The notes beneath the pieces were generated by a model. The model was not told the origin of the DNA. It saw nothing but the letters and a program-made list of their open reading frames with translations, and ran no database searches. A stretch of DNA of 64,000 nt, taken from Nocardia yamanashiensis NBRC 100130. GTDB lineage: Bacteria > Actinomycetota > Actinomycetes > Mycobacteriales > Mycobacteriaceae. The position numbers were made by a program, and so were the translations under genes. Shown in pieces: positions 1-8,046 of this stretch. How positions within the stretch are numbered: the first letter of the stretch is position 1; each line of letters starts with the position of its first letter. The stretch lies in NCBI RefSeq assembly GCF_001613325.1, contig NZ_BDCD01000025.1, positions 1-64,000 on the forward strand, in the 5' to 3' direction.

Positions 1-383
1 GCGGTCAGCTTGCGGCCCGGCGCGTCCGGATCCCGTTGCAGCAGTTCGTCGGAACCCTGCGGACGGCCGAACGCCTCGGCCAGCACCGCGTCCGGCGGCC
101 GGTTCACCAGCTCCGGCGAACCCTTGGCGGCGGCCGCCGCGGCGGCCGCGGTATGCGGCGCGAAGGAACCGTGCTGGCCATTGGGGCGGCGGAAAGCGCG
201 GGCGGTGTGATTGTCGACATGCGGCCGATACACCGGCCGCGGCCCCAAGACGGGTGCGTCCGACGGCCTCAGGTTCCCCCGATCAGCCGCCGAATCCGAA
301 GTCGCCGCGGCAGCCGCCGGCGCGATCTTGTCCGCGGGCCCCTCACCCGGAACCGGGCCCGTGTTCTTCGATTCGGTGGTCAC
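1..383 (-). CDS. htrA: HtrA-type serine protease, N-terminal part (gene runs off the window)
   Basis: The reading frame starts at a GTG (381-383) and stays open to the window edge, giving about 127 residues of a Pro/Ala-rich, probably cytoplasmic N-terminal segment; the membrane helix, trypsin-like and PDZ domains would lie beyond position 1. It is 10 bp downstream of rseA in the order sigE-rseA-htrA, which is conserved in mycobacteria, where HtrA is an essential envelope protease of the SigE stress response. The identification rests mainly on this gene order, because no catalytic motif falls inside the window. An unrelated protein with a disordered N-terminus cannot be excluded from this fragment alone. 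Confidence 0.7.
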   Translation of the reverse strand, partial: MTTESKNTGPVPGEGPADKIAPAAAAATSDSAADRGNLRPSDAPVLGPRPVYRPHVDNHTARAFRRPNGQHGSFAPHTAAAAAAAAKGSPELVNRPPDAVLAEAFGRPQGSDELLQRDPDAPGRKLT

Positions 384-393
384 GCGATGAACT

Positions 394-807
394 CTACTTG
401 CGCCACCACGAGGTCCACCGTCTGCTGTCGAACGAATCTTGGCGCAGGCCGAAGGAACTCACGCCGCGCGCGAGCATATTCCGATCGGAATGCTGCTCCG
501 CCGCATTCGGCAGCTGGTGATTGTTGTGCTCGGCGCCCGGCAATTCCGAGAGCGGAATGCGGCTGAGCGTGTCGTGCAAACGCAGCGGGGCGGAAATCTG
601 GTCCTTGGACTGCTGCAGGGCGATGCGCGCCTGCTGCTGCGCGTCCACCTCGGCCGCGCACTCGTGGCACAGCGAAAGATGATGGGCGGCGCGCAGATAC
701 GCGTTCATCCGCAATTCGCCGTCCACGTAGGCGGCGATGGCCTCGCTGGCCAGATGCTCGGTCGGAGCGAATCGAGGACGACGGGGCGCATTCTCCTGAC
801 CATTCAT
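394..807 (-). CDS. rseA: Anti-sigma factor RseA (zinc-binding, anti-SigE)
   Basis: A 137-residue protein with the zinc-binding anti-sigma (ZAS) signature H43-x3-C47-x2-C50 in an N-terminal helical domain, and no membrane segment. Soluble ZAS anti-sigma factors bind their ECF sigma factor and release it on redox or envelope stress or after degradation. It lies 93 bp downstream of sigE and 10 bp upstream of the htrA start, all minus strand, so the three are probably co-transcribed. The length and motif fit mycobacterial RseA (Rv1222). The C-terminal part is hydrophilic and poorly conserved in appearance. Confidence 0.9.
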   Translation of the reverse strand: MNGQENAPRRPRFAPTEHLASEAIAAYVDGELRMNAYLRAAHHLSLCHECAAEVDAQQQARIALQQSKDQISAPLRLHDTLSRIPLSELPGAEHNNHQLPNAAEQHSDRNMLARGVSSFGLRQDSFDSRRWTSWWRK

Positions 808-900
808 ACGCTGGCCTCGCCACTCATGCGCTGCACACCCTTCCGGACGACCTCGGCGGAACCGGGGAAAACGACGCGCGGACCGGTACGGCCCGCACTG

Positions 901-1608
901 TCACCCGACGTTTTCGGCAGCGGCGACCCGCCGCTCAATCCCATTATGCTCGAGGTGCTCGCGCAGTGCCTGACGTCCACGGTGGATGCGGCTGCGCACG
1001 GTCCCCAGCTTGACGCCCAGCGTCGCGCCGATCTCCTCGTACGACAGTCCTTCGATGTCACAGAGCACGACCGCGGCGCGGAACTCCGGAGCCAGCGCGT
1101 CCAGCGCGGTCTGCAGGTCCGGGTCCAGATTGGCGTCGTGATAGGCCTGCTCCGGGCCGGGACCCTCGGACGGCACCCGGTCGTAGTCCTCGGGCAGCGC
1201 TTCCATCCGGATGCGATTGCGCCGGCGGACCATGTCCAGGAACAGGTTGGTGGTGATGCGGTGCAGCCAGCCCTCGAAGGTGCCGGGCTGATAGTTCGAC
1301 AGCGAGCGGAAGACCCGGATGAAGGTTTCCTGGGTCAGGTCCTCGGCATCCTGCTGATCACCGGTCAGGCGATAGGCCAGGCGGTACACGCGATCGGCGT
1401 GCTCGCGGACCAGCTCGTCCCAGGACGGCATCATGGTGCGGTCGCCGGTGGCGTCGAAAGCGGCCGTCCCGCTGAGGAGTTCGTCGGTATCCTCGGGGGT
1501 GAGGCCATCGGAAGACAGTAGGAACTCGCCGTTCAGCGTGGTGTCGCTGTCCAGCGGCTGAATCTGCGGGTGCAGAGTGTTGGCGTGTTCACGCGCCGCG
1601 TCGACCAT
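901..1608 (-). CDS. sigE: ECF RNA polymerase sigma factor SigE
   Basis: A 235-residue ECF sigma factor. Region 2 runs from about residue 62 (motif DAEDLTQETFIRVFRS) and region 4 from about 165 (LSYEEIGATLGVKLGTVRSR, a helix-turn-helix). The sequence is very close to what I recall of M. tuberculosis SigE, including the segment AVFDATGDK-MPSWDELVR just before region 2. The frame is open further upstream to 1833, but the ATG at 1606-1608 follows a GGAGG box and a candidate ECF promoter at 1659-1685, so the shorter form is chosen. It directs the response to surface and oxidative stress and is paired with RseA downstream. Confidence 0.93.
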   Translation of the reverse strand: MVDAAREHANTLHPQIQPLDSDTTLNGEFLLSSDGLTPEDTDELLSGTAAFDATGDRTMMPSWDELVREHADRVYRLAYRLTGDQQDAEDLTQETFIRVFRSLSNYQPGTFEGWLHRITTNLFLDMVRRRNRIRMEALPEDYDRVPSEGPGPEQAYHDANLDPDLQTALDALAPEFRAAVVLCDIEGLSYEEIGATLGVKLGTVRSRIHRGRQALREHLEHNGIERRVAAAENVG

Positions 1609-1658
1609 GTGGATGGGGTTACCTCCTACTCGGGACCGTGAACCTCGGTGTCCGGTAC

Positions 1659-1685
1659 AACCGACCTGGTTGGTCGAGTTGTTCC
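1659..1685 (-). promoter_or_regulatory. Candidate ECF-type (SigE/SigH-like) promoter of sigE
   Basis: Read on the minus strand there is GGAAC (1685-1681), an 18-bp spacer and GGTT (1662-1659). This fits the -35 GGAAC / -10 (C/G)GTT pattern of SigE/SigH-type promoters. It would give a leader of about 40 nt before the sigE ATG, with the GGAGG box inside it. Autoregulation or SigH control of sigE is known in mycobacteria; here it is inferred from the motif only. Confidence 0.5.
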
Positions 1686-1846
1686 CGGTGCCGGGATCCG
1701 CCGGTCGCTGGCCTGGCGTAGGCAATACTTTCGTCGGTCCGCATGTGGTCGCCGTATGTGGAGGCTGAGGGACACCTGAGAAAAAGTCGCCACACCGGCC
1801 GGTCACCGCCACGCCTTCGCGCCTTCCCGCCATTAGCCTTTGAATC

Positions 1847-2494
1847 GTGAGCCAGCCTGCCGCCGCAACGAACCTGCAGCGAAACCTCGCCTACGTGGAG
1901 GAATCGGTCGCCGAGGACGAGATTCTCGTCGCCGCGCGCGAGCGCGCCCTGGAACTGGGGGCGGGCCCGGTGCCTCCGGCGGTGGGCGCGTTGCTGAGCA
2001 TGTACGCCCAATTGCTGGGCGCCCGCGCGGTGGTCGAGGTGGGCACCGGGGCAGGGGTGAGCGGGCTGTGGCTGCTCGACGGCATGCGCGAGGACGGCAC
2101 GCTGACCACCATCGATTCCGAGCCCGAGCATCAGCGCGCGGCGCGGGAGGCGTTCCGGTCGGCGGAGATCACCCCGGCGCGCACCCGGCTGATCAACGGC
2201 CGGGCCCTGGATGTGTTGCCGCGCTTGGCCGATGGGGCCTACGACCTGGTGTTCATCGATGCCGCGCCGCTGGAGCATCCGCAGTACGTGGAGCAGGCGG
2301 TGCGATTACTGCGCGAGGGCGGGGCCATCGTGCTGCACAACGCGCTGCTCGGCGGGCGGGTGCCGGATCCGGCGCAGCGGGATCCGCAGACCATGGCGGT
2401 GCGGGCCGCGACCCGGGCCATCGCCGAGGATCCGCAGCTGACCAGCGTGCTGATTCCGGTGGGTGACGGGCTGCTCTGCGCTTCGCGGGGCTAG
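1847..2494 (+). CDS. SAM-dependent O-methyltransferase (family 3, COMT-like)
   Basis: A 215-residue class I methyltransferase of the O-methyltransferase family 3 type. The SAM motif VVEVGTGAGVSGLW is near residue 63, an acidic residue (TIDSEPEH) ends the second strand, and VFIDAAPLEHPQY plus VLHNALLGGRV match the metal and substrate region of catechol-type O-methyltransferases. It starts at GTG 1847 and is divergent from sigE, the same arrangement as Rv1220c/sigE in mycobacteria. The natural substrate is unknown. Confidence is high for the family and low for any specific reaction. Confidence 0.88.
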   Translation: MSQPAAATNLQRNLAYVEESVAEDEILVAARERALELGAGPVPPAVGALLSMYAQLLGARAVVEVGTGAGVSGLWLLDGMREDGTLTTIDSEPEHQRAAREAFRSAEITPARTRLINGRALDVLPRLADGAYDLVFIDAAPLEHPQYVEQAVRLLREGGAIVLHNALLGGRVPDPAQRDPQTMAVRAATRAIAEDPQLTSVLIPVGDGLLCASRG

Positions 2495-2521
2495 CGAAAG
2501 CGGTACCTCTTGCGCTCTTGT

Positions 2522-2555
2522 TGAACGACTGTTTAGCATATTAAACGTGCGTTCA
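2522..2555. promoter_or_regulatory. Palindromic TetR-type operator overlapping the raaS start
   Basis: An imperfect palindrome with exactly symmetric half sites: TGAACG (2522-2527) pairs with CGTTCA (2550-2555) and GTTTA (2531-2535) with TAAAC (2542-2546), centred at 2538.5; 12 of 17 positions are symmetric. The GTG start of the TetR gene (2547) lies inside the right arm, so binding would block its own expression. This is the expected layout for autorepression by the downstream regulator. Confidence 0.7.
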
Positions 2556-3182
2556 GCAGAGGATCTGACGACCCGGGCCCGGATTCGCGATGCGGCCATC
2601 GCCGCTTTCGGCGCGGAGGGGTTCGGGGTCGGGGTGCGGGCCATCGCGACCGCGGCGGGCGTCTCGCCGGGGCTGGTGATCCATCACTTCGGGTCGAAGG
2701 ACGGGCTGCGCGAGGCGTGCGACGACCGGGTGCGGGAAGTCGTGCGCACGGCCAAGACCGAGTACATCGAGCATCCGTCGCCCGGCAGTCTCATGCAGCA
2801 ACTCGCCGAGATCGAGGATTTCGCGCCGTACATGGCCTACATGCTGCGGAGCTTCCAGTCCGGCGGGCCGTTGATGAAGGTGTTCTTCGAGCACATGGTG
2901 GAAGACGTCGAGGTCTACCTCACCACCGGCATCGCCGCCGGCACGATCCGGCCCCTGCCCGACGTCAAGGCGTTCGCCCGCTACGTGGCGATCACCAACG
3001 GCGGCGGCATGATGATGTTCCTGCAGCTCTACGCGGCCGAGCATCCGGGACCCATGGACTTCCGGAAAGCGCTGCGCGACTACGCCGATCGCATGATGCT
3101 GCCCGCGCTGGAGCTGTACACGCACGGGCTGCTCACCGACTCGTCCGCTCTGGACGCACTGACCGGCAAAGAACCGGCCTGA
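2547..3182 (+). CDS. raaS: TetR-family regulator, RaaS-like
   Basis: A 211-residue TetR regulator. The N-terminal helix-turn-helix (about residues 10-55) contains GVRAIATAAGVSPGLVIHHF followed by GSKDGLREACD, and the helical ligand domain fills the rest. It matches what I recall of M. tuberculosis Rv1219c (RaaS), including the N-terminus RSADLT-ARIR, which supports the GTG start at 2547 over the open extension to 2463. RaaS represses the adjacent exporter genes and affects survival under drug exposure. Here the next two genes are the same exporter pair, 32 bp downstream, so one operon is likely. Confidence 0.87.
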   Translation: MRSAEDLTTRARIRDAAIAAFGAEGFGVGVRAIATAAGVSPGLVIHHFGSKDGLREACDDRVREVVRTAKTEYIEHPSPGSLMQQLAEIEDFAPYMAYMLRSFQSGGPLMKVFFEHMVEDVEVYLTTGIAAGTIRPLPDVKAFARYVAITNGGGMMMFLQLYAAEHPGPMDFRKALRDYADRMMLPALELYTHGLLTDSSALDALTGKEPA

Positions 3183-3214
3183 ATCCGAAATCGTCTTCCT
3201 ACCTAGGAGATTCG

Positions 3215-4156
3215 ATGAACGTTCCTGCCACCCCCGCGATCGAGATCCGGGGCTTGCACAAGCACTTCGGGCAGGTGCGCGCACTCGACGGCCTGGACCT
3301 CGAGGTCCGCGACGGCGAAGTGCACGGCTTCCTGGGGCCCAACGGCGCCGGGAAATCCACCACCATTCGCGTCCTGCTCGGCATTCTTTCCAAGACCTCC
3401 GGGGAGGCGCGGTTGCTGGGCCGCGACCCGTGGACCGACGCGGTCGCCCTGCATCGCGATATCGCCTATGTGCCAGGCGATGTCACGCTCTGGCCCTCGC
3501 TCTCGGGCGGGGAGACCATCGACCTGCTGGCGCGTATGCGCGGCGGTATCGACCAGGAGCGCCGCGCCGAGCTGATCCAGCGGTTCGAACTGGATCCGCG
3601 CAAGAAGGCGCGCACCTACTCGAAAGGCAACCGGCAGAAGGTCGCACTGGTTTCGGCCTTCTCCTCCAATGCGCGACTGCTGCTGCTCGACGAACCCACC
3701 TCCGGGCTGGATCCGTTGATGGAGCAGGTATTCGGGGAATGCGTGGCGGAGGCGAGCGCGCGCGGTGTCACCGTGCTGCTGTCCAGCCACATTCTGTCCG
3801 AGGTGGAGAAGCTGTGCGAGCGGGTGACCATCATCCGGGCCGGGCGGACCGTGGAAACCGGGACCCTGGCCGAGATGCGGCATCTGAGCCGGACCTCCAT
3901 CACCGCCGAATTGACCGGTGACCCAGGGGATCTGAGCCGGATCGCCGGGGTGTCGGATATCGCTGTCGACGGGCGGACGCTGCGCTGCCAGGTCGACAGC
4001 GAGCATCTCGGGGAGCTCATCCGGGTGCTCGGCGACGCCGGGGTGCGCAGCCTGGTCAGCCAGCCGCCGACACTGGAAGAGCTTTTCCTGCGGCACTATT
4101 CGCTGAACGGCGAGGGCGAGGCGGCCGCCGAGACCCGGGAGAAGGTGGCGAAATGA
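3215..4156 (+). CDS. ABC exporter ATP-binding protein (Rv1218c-like)
   Basis: A 313-residue nucleotide-binding subunit. It has Walker A GPNGAGKST at 41-49, Walker B LLLLDEPTSGLD, and a signature in the form YSKGNRQK rather than LSGGQ, which is typical of DrrA-like antibiotic exporters. The C-terminal extension ends in the usual LEELFLRHY motif. The ATG follows an AGGAGA box. Its stop overlaps the permease start by four bases (ATGA), so the two are translationally coupled. By context it exports hydrophobic drugs or an unknown lipid, under RaaS control. Confidence 0.9.
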   Translation: MNVPATPAIEIRGLHKHFGQVRALDGLDLEVRDGEVHGFLGPNGAGKSTTIRVLLGILSKTSGEARLLGRDPWTDAVALHRDIAYVPGDVTLWPSLSGGETIDLLARMRGGIDQERRAELIQRFELDPRKKARTYSKGNRQKVALVSAFSSNARLLLLDEPTSGLDPLMEQVFGECVAEASARGVTVLLSSHILSEVEKLCERVTIIRAGRTVETGTLAEMRHLSRTSITAELTGDPGDLSRIAGVSDIAVDGRTLRCQVDSEHLGELIRVLGDAGVRSLVSQPPTLEELFLRHYSLNGEGEAAAETREKVAK

Positions 4157-5799
4157 CCGCCATCACCGCACCGCGAACCATCGGAACATCTTTACGCACA
4201 GCCGATTTCACCGGGACCGGGCAGCTGCTGCGGCTGTACCTGCGACGCGATCGCATCGTGCTGCCGCTGTGGGTGCTGCTGCTGTCGCTGCCGGTGGGCA
4301 GCGTGTACATCGACAGCATCGCCTCGGTGTATCCGAGCGAGGCGGACCGGGCCGGTTTCGCGGTCACGATTCTGGCCAGCCCGGCGCAGCTGGCCATGTA
4401 CGGGCCGGTGTACAACACCAGCCTGGGCGCGGTCGGCATCTGGAAAGCGGGGATGTTCTACACCCTGATCGCCATCGCCACCATTCTCACCGTCATCCGG
4501 CACACCCGGGCCGAAGAGGAAACGGGGCGTGAGGAACTCGTCGCCGCCACCCGGGTGGGGCGGTATGCGAGCCTCACCGCCGCGCTGATCCTCGGCTACG
4601 GCGCGTCGCTGGCCACCGGGCTGCTGGCCTTCCTGAGCCTGTCCGGCACCGACGTGCCGCGCGACGGGTCGCTGGCCTTCGGGCTGGCGCTGGCCGGATC
4701 GGGCGCGGTGTTCGCCTCCGTCGCGGCGGTGGCGGCGCAGTTGTGCGCCGGGGCGCGGCTGGCCCGCGGCATCGCGTTCGCGGTGCTGGGGACCACCTAT
4801 ACCCTGCGCGCCATCGGGGATGCGCGGGCCGGAGACGGGCCGACCAGTCCGCTCACCTGGCTGTCGCCGCAGGGCTGGTCGCTGCAGGTGCGGCCGTATG
4901 CGGGCGATCATTTCGCGGTGCTGCTGCTGCACCTGGCAGCCGTGCTGGTGCTGACCGTGATCGCGTATTCGCTGCTGCGGCACCGGGACATGGGTGCGGG
5001 GCTGATCGCCGAACGGCTCGGCGCGCCGGCCGCGAGCCCGGCGCTGAGCGGTCCGTTCGGACTGGCCTGGCGTTTGCAGCGCGGCACGCTGGTGGCCTGG
5101 ACCGCCGGGCTCGGGCTGTACGGATTGCTGATCGGCAGCGTGGTGCACGGGATCGGGGACGAGCTCGGCAGCAGCCAGGCCATCAAGGATCTGATCACGC
5201 GCATGGGCGGGTCGGAGTCGCTGGAGAACTCCATGCTCACCTACGCGTTCACCATGATCGCGGTGGCGGCCGCGGCGTACTCGGTGTCGGCGTCGCTGCG
5301 GCTGCACGCCGAGGAGAGCGCGCAGCGGGCCGAGATCGTGCTCACCGGCGCGGTATCGCGAACCCGCTGGGCGGCATCGCATCTGCTGTACGCGATCGGC
5401 GGACCGGCGGTGGCGCTGACGGTTTCGGCGCTGCTCGGCGGAATCGTCTACGGGCGCGCCGCCGGTGACGTCGGCGGCAAGGTCGGCGACACCCTGGCTG
5501 CGGCGCTGGTGCAGTTGCCGGCGGTGTGGGTGTTCACCGGGGTTACGGTGCTGCTGTTCGGGCTGGCGCCGCGCTGGACGCCCGTTGCCTGGGGCGTGCT
5601 GACCGCCGCCATCGCGGTATTCCTGCTCGGCGCGATTTCCGGTGCCCCGCAGTGGTTGCGCGATCTCGAACCGTTCGAGCACGCGCCCAAGCTGCCCGGG
5701 GGTGAGTTCACCGCCACACCGCTGGTGGTGCTGCTGGTTGTCGACGCGGCGCTGATCGGCTTGGGGCTCATCGCCTTCCGGCGGCGCGACCTGCGCTGA
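4153..5799 (+). CDS. ABC exporter permease (polyketide antibiotic exporter type, Rv1217c-like)
   Basis: A 548-residue integral membrane protein with about twelve hydrophobic segments in two similar halves, of the large ABC-2 'tetronasin/polyketide exporter' permease type. The start ATG overlaps the stop of the ATPase gene. It follows raaS and the ATPase in the same order as Rv1219c-Rv1218c-Rv1217c. A strong terminator hairpin begins 15 bp after the stop, so the operon ends here. The substrate cannot be read from sequence. Confidence 0.88.
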   Translation: MTAITAPRTIGTSLRTADFTGTGQLLRLYLRRDRIVLPLWVLLLSLPVGSVYIDSIASVYPSEADRAGFAVTILASPAQLAMYGPVYNTSLGAVGIWKAGMFYTLIAIATILTVIRHTRAEEETGREELVAATRVGRYASLTAALILGYGASLATGLLAFLSLSGTDVPRDGSLAFGLALAGSGAVFASVAAVAAQLCAGARLARGIAFAVLGTTYTLRAIGDARAGDGPTSPLTWLSPQGWSLQVRPYAGDHFAVLLLHLAAVLVLTVIAYSLLRHRDMGAGLIAERLGAPAASPALSGPFGLAWRLQRGTLVAWTAGLGLYGLLIGSVVHGIGDELGSSQAIKDLITRMGGSESLENSMLTYAFTMIAVAAAAYSVSASLRLHAEESAQRAEIVLTGAVSRTRWAASHLLYAIGGPAVALTVSALLGGIVYGRAAGDVGGKVGDTLAAALVQLPAVWVFTGVTVLLFGLAPRWTPVAWGVLTAAIAVFLLGAISGAPQWLRDLEPFEHAPKLPGGEFTATPLVVLLVVDAALIGLGLIAFRRRDLR

Positions 5800-5813
5800 C
5801 CATCGGATTCGCC

Positions 5814-5846
5814 CGCGATGCCACCGGCTCCGCCGGTGGCATCGCG
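5814..5846 (+). terminator. Intrinsic terminator of the raaS-ABC operon
   Basis: A perfect 15-bp stem (5814-5828 with 5832-5846, arm CGCGATGCCACCGGC) with a TCC loop, followed by CGTTTG. It lies immediately after the permease stop codon. Confidence 0.8.
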
Positions 5847-5967
5847 CGTTTGCCGCCCTTGCCCATGCCCTTCGAGGCAGCACACGGGCAGGGCACAGGG
5901 GTGGATTCGAGCCCGCTCGGGGTGGTACCACCGATAGGGGAACGATTTTCGCTAGGAGGTGGGGGAG

Positions 5968-6177
5968 ATGCTCGAAGGACTCGTCCTCGGCGTGCATTTG
6001 CCCACGGGCTGGCTATGGCCCGCAATGGTCGTCTTCGGCCTGATACTCGCGGCCGGACTGCTGGTCCTGCTGCTGGTCAGCGGGGCGCGCTTCGACGACC
6101 AATCGCATGTCGTCCCGTCCACGCCAGGACCGTGCGAACCGTTCTGCATGACGCCGTCGCCCGCGTACCAGCAATGA
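5968..6177 (+). CDS. Small single-pass membrane protein
   Basis: A 69-residue protein with one hydrophobic segment at about residues 15-38 (WPAMVVFGLILAAGLLVLLL) and a short polar tail. A strong AGGAGGTGGGGG ribosome site just before the ATG supports expression. The C-terminal tail carries two Cys (PCEPFC). No family is recognised. It stands alone after the ABC terminator and 79 bp ahead of another unknown gene on the same strand. Confidence 0.65.
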   Translation: MLEGLVLGVHLPTGWLWPAMVVFGLILAAGLLVLLLVSGARFDDQSHVVPSTPGPCEPFCMTPSPAYQQ

Positions 6178-6256
6178 GGTGATCATCCGGCGATCGGAGG
6201 ATTACCGGAGGTTCATCGCGGATACTCCATCGGAGAGTTCGACGATCGAGGTTTCC

Positions 6257-6730
6257 ATGAGTCAGCGGGTTCCGTCCGTGGTCGGTTTGTATCTGCGCGA
6301 GTCCGGGGAATGGCGGCGGATCGCCGAGTTCCGGCTGAATACCGACGGGCACGCCACCTTCCGGGCGGTGGATCCGGTGGAGGGACTGGTCGCGCGCGTC
6401 TGGTACCACCAGGGCGTCGACCTGCTCGGCGAGGACCGCACCGTGCTGCCCGCCGACGGGCCCGCGTTCCTGCGAGCGCTGTTGCAGCCGTTCGGTTTCC
6501 GGGACTACCGCTTCCGCGACGACAGCTCGCCGGGCAGCCGGTCGGGACCGGCCCGGCCGCCGCGTGGGCACGATCGCAGGACCCATCCTTCGGTGCATCG
6601 CGAGAGCGACACCGCCACAGGTCTTTCCGACTGCGCCGGGTGCGCCGACGACCGGGAGCCGCGGCGCCACGCGCACGGCTCCCGGCCCGCCGCCTGGCGC
6701 CTGCTGGATTCCGATACCGTCCGCTACTGA
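6257..6730 (+). CDS. Hypothetical protein with His/Arg-rich tail
   Basis: A 157-residue soluble protein. The first 95 residues look folded (beta-rich, VVGLYLRESGEWRRIAEF and TFRAVDPVEGLVARVWYHQG), while the last 60 are low-complexity, rich in Arg, His and Asp, with a CAGC motif. ATG 6257 is preceded by GAGG at good spacing; a GTG in frame at 6179 has no good ribosome site. No family is recognised. It converges with the lipoprotein gene 11 bp away. Confidence 0.6.
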   Translation: MSQRVPSVVGLYLRESGEWRRIAEFRLNTDGHATFRAVDPVEGLVARVWYHQGVDLLGEDRTVLPADGPAFLRALLQPFGFRDYRFRDDSSPGSRSGPARPPRGHDRRTHPSVHRESDTATGLSDCAGCADDREPRRHAHGSRPAAWRLLDSDTVRY

Positions 6731-6741
6731 AACCCTTTGCG

Positions 6742-7956
6742 CTACAGGCTGTTCGCCAGCAGCGCGTACTGCGCTGCGGCGGCCTTGTGCGCGGCGGCCT
6801 CGTTATCGGCGTTCACCACGCCGACATAGCGCTTGTACGCCACATAGCAGCGGTAGATCGTCTTGCTGCTGGTCTTGTGCGTCACGCACTTGGTGTCCGG
6901 AACCTTGTCCGGCGCAGCGCCATTGGTCTCGTCCAGGCCGCTGATCAGCCCGCTCACCAGATCGGCCCCGGCCTTGGCGTCGCGTACCCGGAAGGTGTAG
7001 TTGTCGCCGACGATCGCCATCGCGTCCATCCCGGTGTCGTCCACCAGCCGCTGCCGCAGCGCCTGCTCGCCCGCCGGATGCACCATCATGCTCGGGCCGT
7101 ACACCGCGAAATTGTCCGGGTCGGGCGTGTGATTGTCGCGATTGTCGGTCAGCACCCGGGCCAGCATCCGCCCCGGATCCACCGGCAGCTTTTCCAGCTG
7201 ATCGGCGGCGGTGGCCTGGAACGAATCCAGCGCCGGCACCTGCGCGTCCAGCGCCTTGCGCACCCAGGACAGCAGATCCGCCTGCTCGGACTTGGGCCGG
7301 GTGATGAACAGCGAGATCACGAAATCCTTGTGCGCCATGATCGCGCCGATATTCGCCACGCCCGGCCGCCAGTGCATGTACGCGTCCGGATACTCGGTCA
7401 GGGTCAGCTTCTTGTTCTGGTCCAGCGCCACATTGAAATCCGCGTCCTCGATCTCGCGCGCCGCCAGCTTGGCATTGTCGGCGGTGGACATGCGCAGCAC
7501 CCGGATGGTGACCGTGGTGGCCTTCGGATTGGCCTCGTCGGTATTGGCCTGTTCGCGCAGATCCGTACTGCTGGTGGCGAATCCGGTCAGGAAGCCGCGG
7601 CTCTCCAGGATCGGCTTGGCGGTATTGGACAGATGGCTGACGCTGATCACGTCCTTGGCCGAGGCCAGCACCACGCCGCCGCGGCCGATGCCCACGCTCT
7701 CGTCCACCTTCACGCCCGGGACCACGGCGTCGGCCATCCGAATGCCTTCCAGCACCGCGCCTTTGCCGTCGGCCGATTGCACGTAGGTGTGGCGGTTCAC
7801 CGGGTAGCTCCCGGCGTCGAGCGTGCGGACATCGAGTTCGCCCGCCACCGCGTGCCCCTGTTTGCCGCACCCCGCCACCAGGGCGGTCAGGGCCACGCAC
7901 GTGACGGCGGTGACGATCCGGGTTGCTGTCGAGAACCGGCGCTTGCGGCGGCCCAT
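6742..7956 (-). CDS. Secreted lipoprotein, DUF7373 type
   Basis: A 404-residue protein with a basic N-terminus, a hydrophobic signal segment and a lipobox ending LVAGC with the lipidated Cys at 30. The rest is a soluble extracytoplasmic alpha/beta domain rich in D/N/K, ending in a small Cys-containing region (TKCVTHKTSSKTIYRCYV) that may form a disulfide. Proteins of this length and pattern are abundant in Nocardia as DUF7373 lipoproteins of unknown function. It is a single gene on the minus strand, with no operon partner. Confidence 0.8.
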   Translation of the reverse strand: MGRRKRRFSTATRIVTAVTCVALTALVAGCGKQGHAVAGELDVRTLDAGSYPVNRHTYVQSADGKGAVLEGIRMADAVVPGVKVDESVGIGRGGVVLASAKDVISVSHLSNTAKPILESRGFLTGFATSSTDLREQANTDEANPKATTVTIRVLRMSTADNAKLAAREIEDADFNVALDQNKKLTLTEYPDAYMHWRPGVANIGAIMAHKDFVISLFITRPKSEQADLLSWVRKALDAQVPALDSFQATAADQLEKLPVDPGRMLARVLTDNRDNHTPDPDNFAVYGPSMMVHPAGEQALRQRLVDDTGMDAMAIVGDNYTFRVRDAKAGADLVSGLISGLDETNGAAPDKVPDTKCVTHKTSSKTIYRCYVAYKRYVGVVNADNEAAAHKAAAAQYALLANSL

Positions 7957-8046
7957 GATGCTCCCTCCCGCGCCACCCTGCCGGTAGCGCTCCGGCCCCT
8001 AGATTTTCGGACCCGGAAGCGGTGGGTGTCCACCGTTATCGGCGGG

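Noticed and set aside
1609..1833. Open upstream extension of the sigE frame (310-residue form)
   Set aside because: The extension is low-complexity, overlaps a candidate ECF promoter and lacks a ribosome site, while ATG 1608 follows GGAGG.
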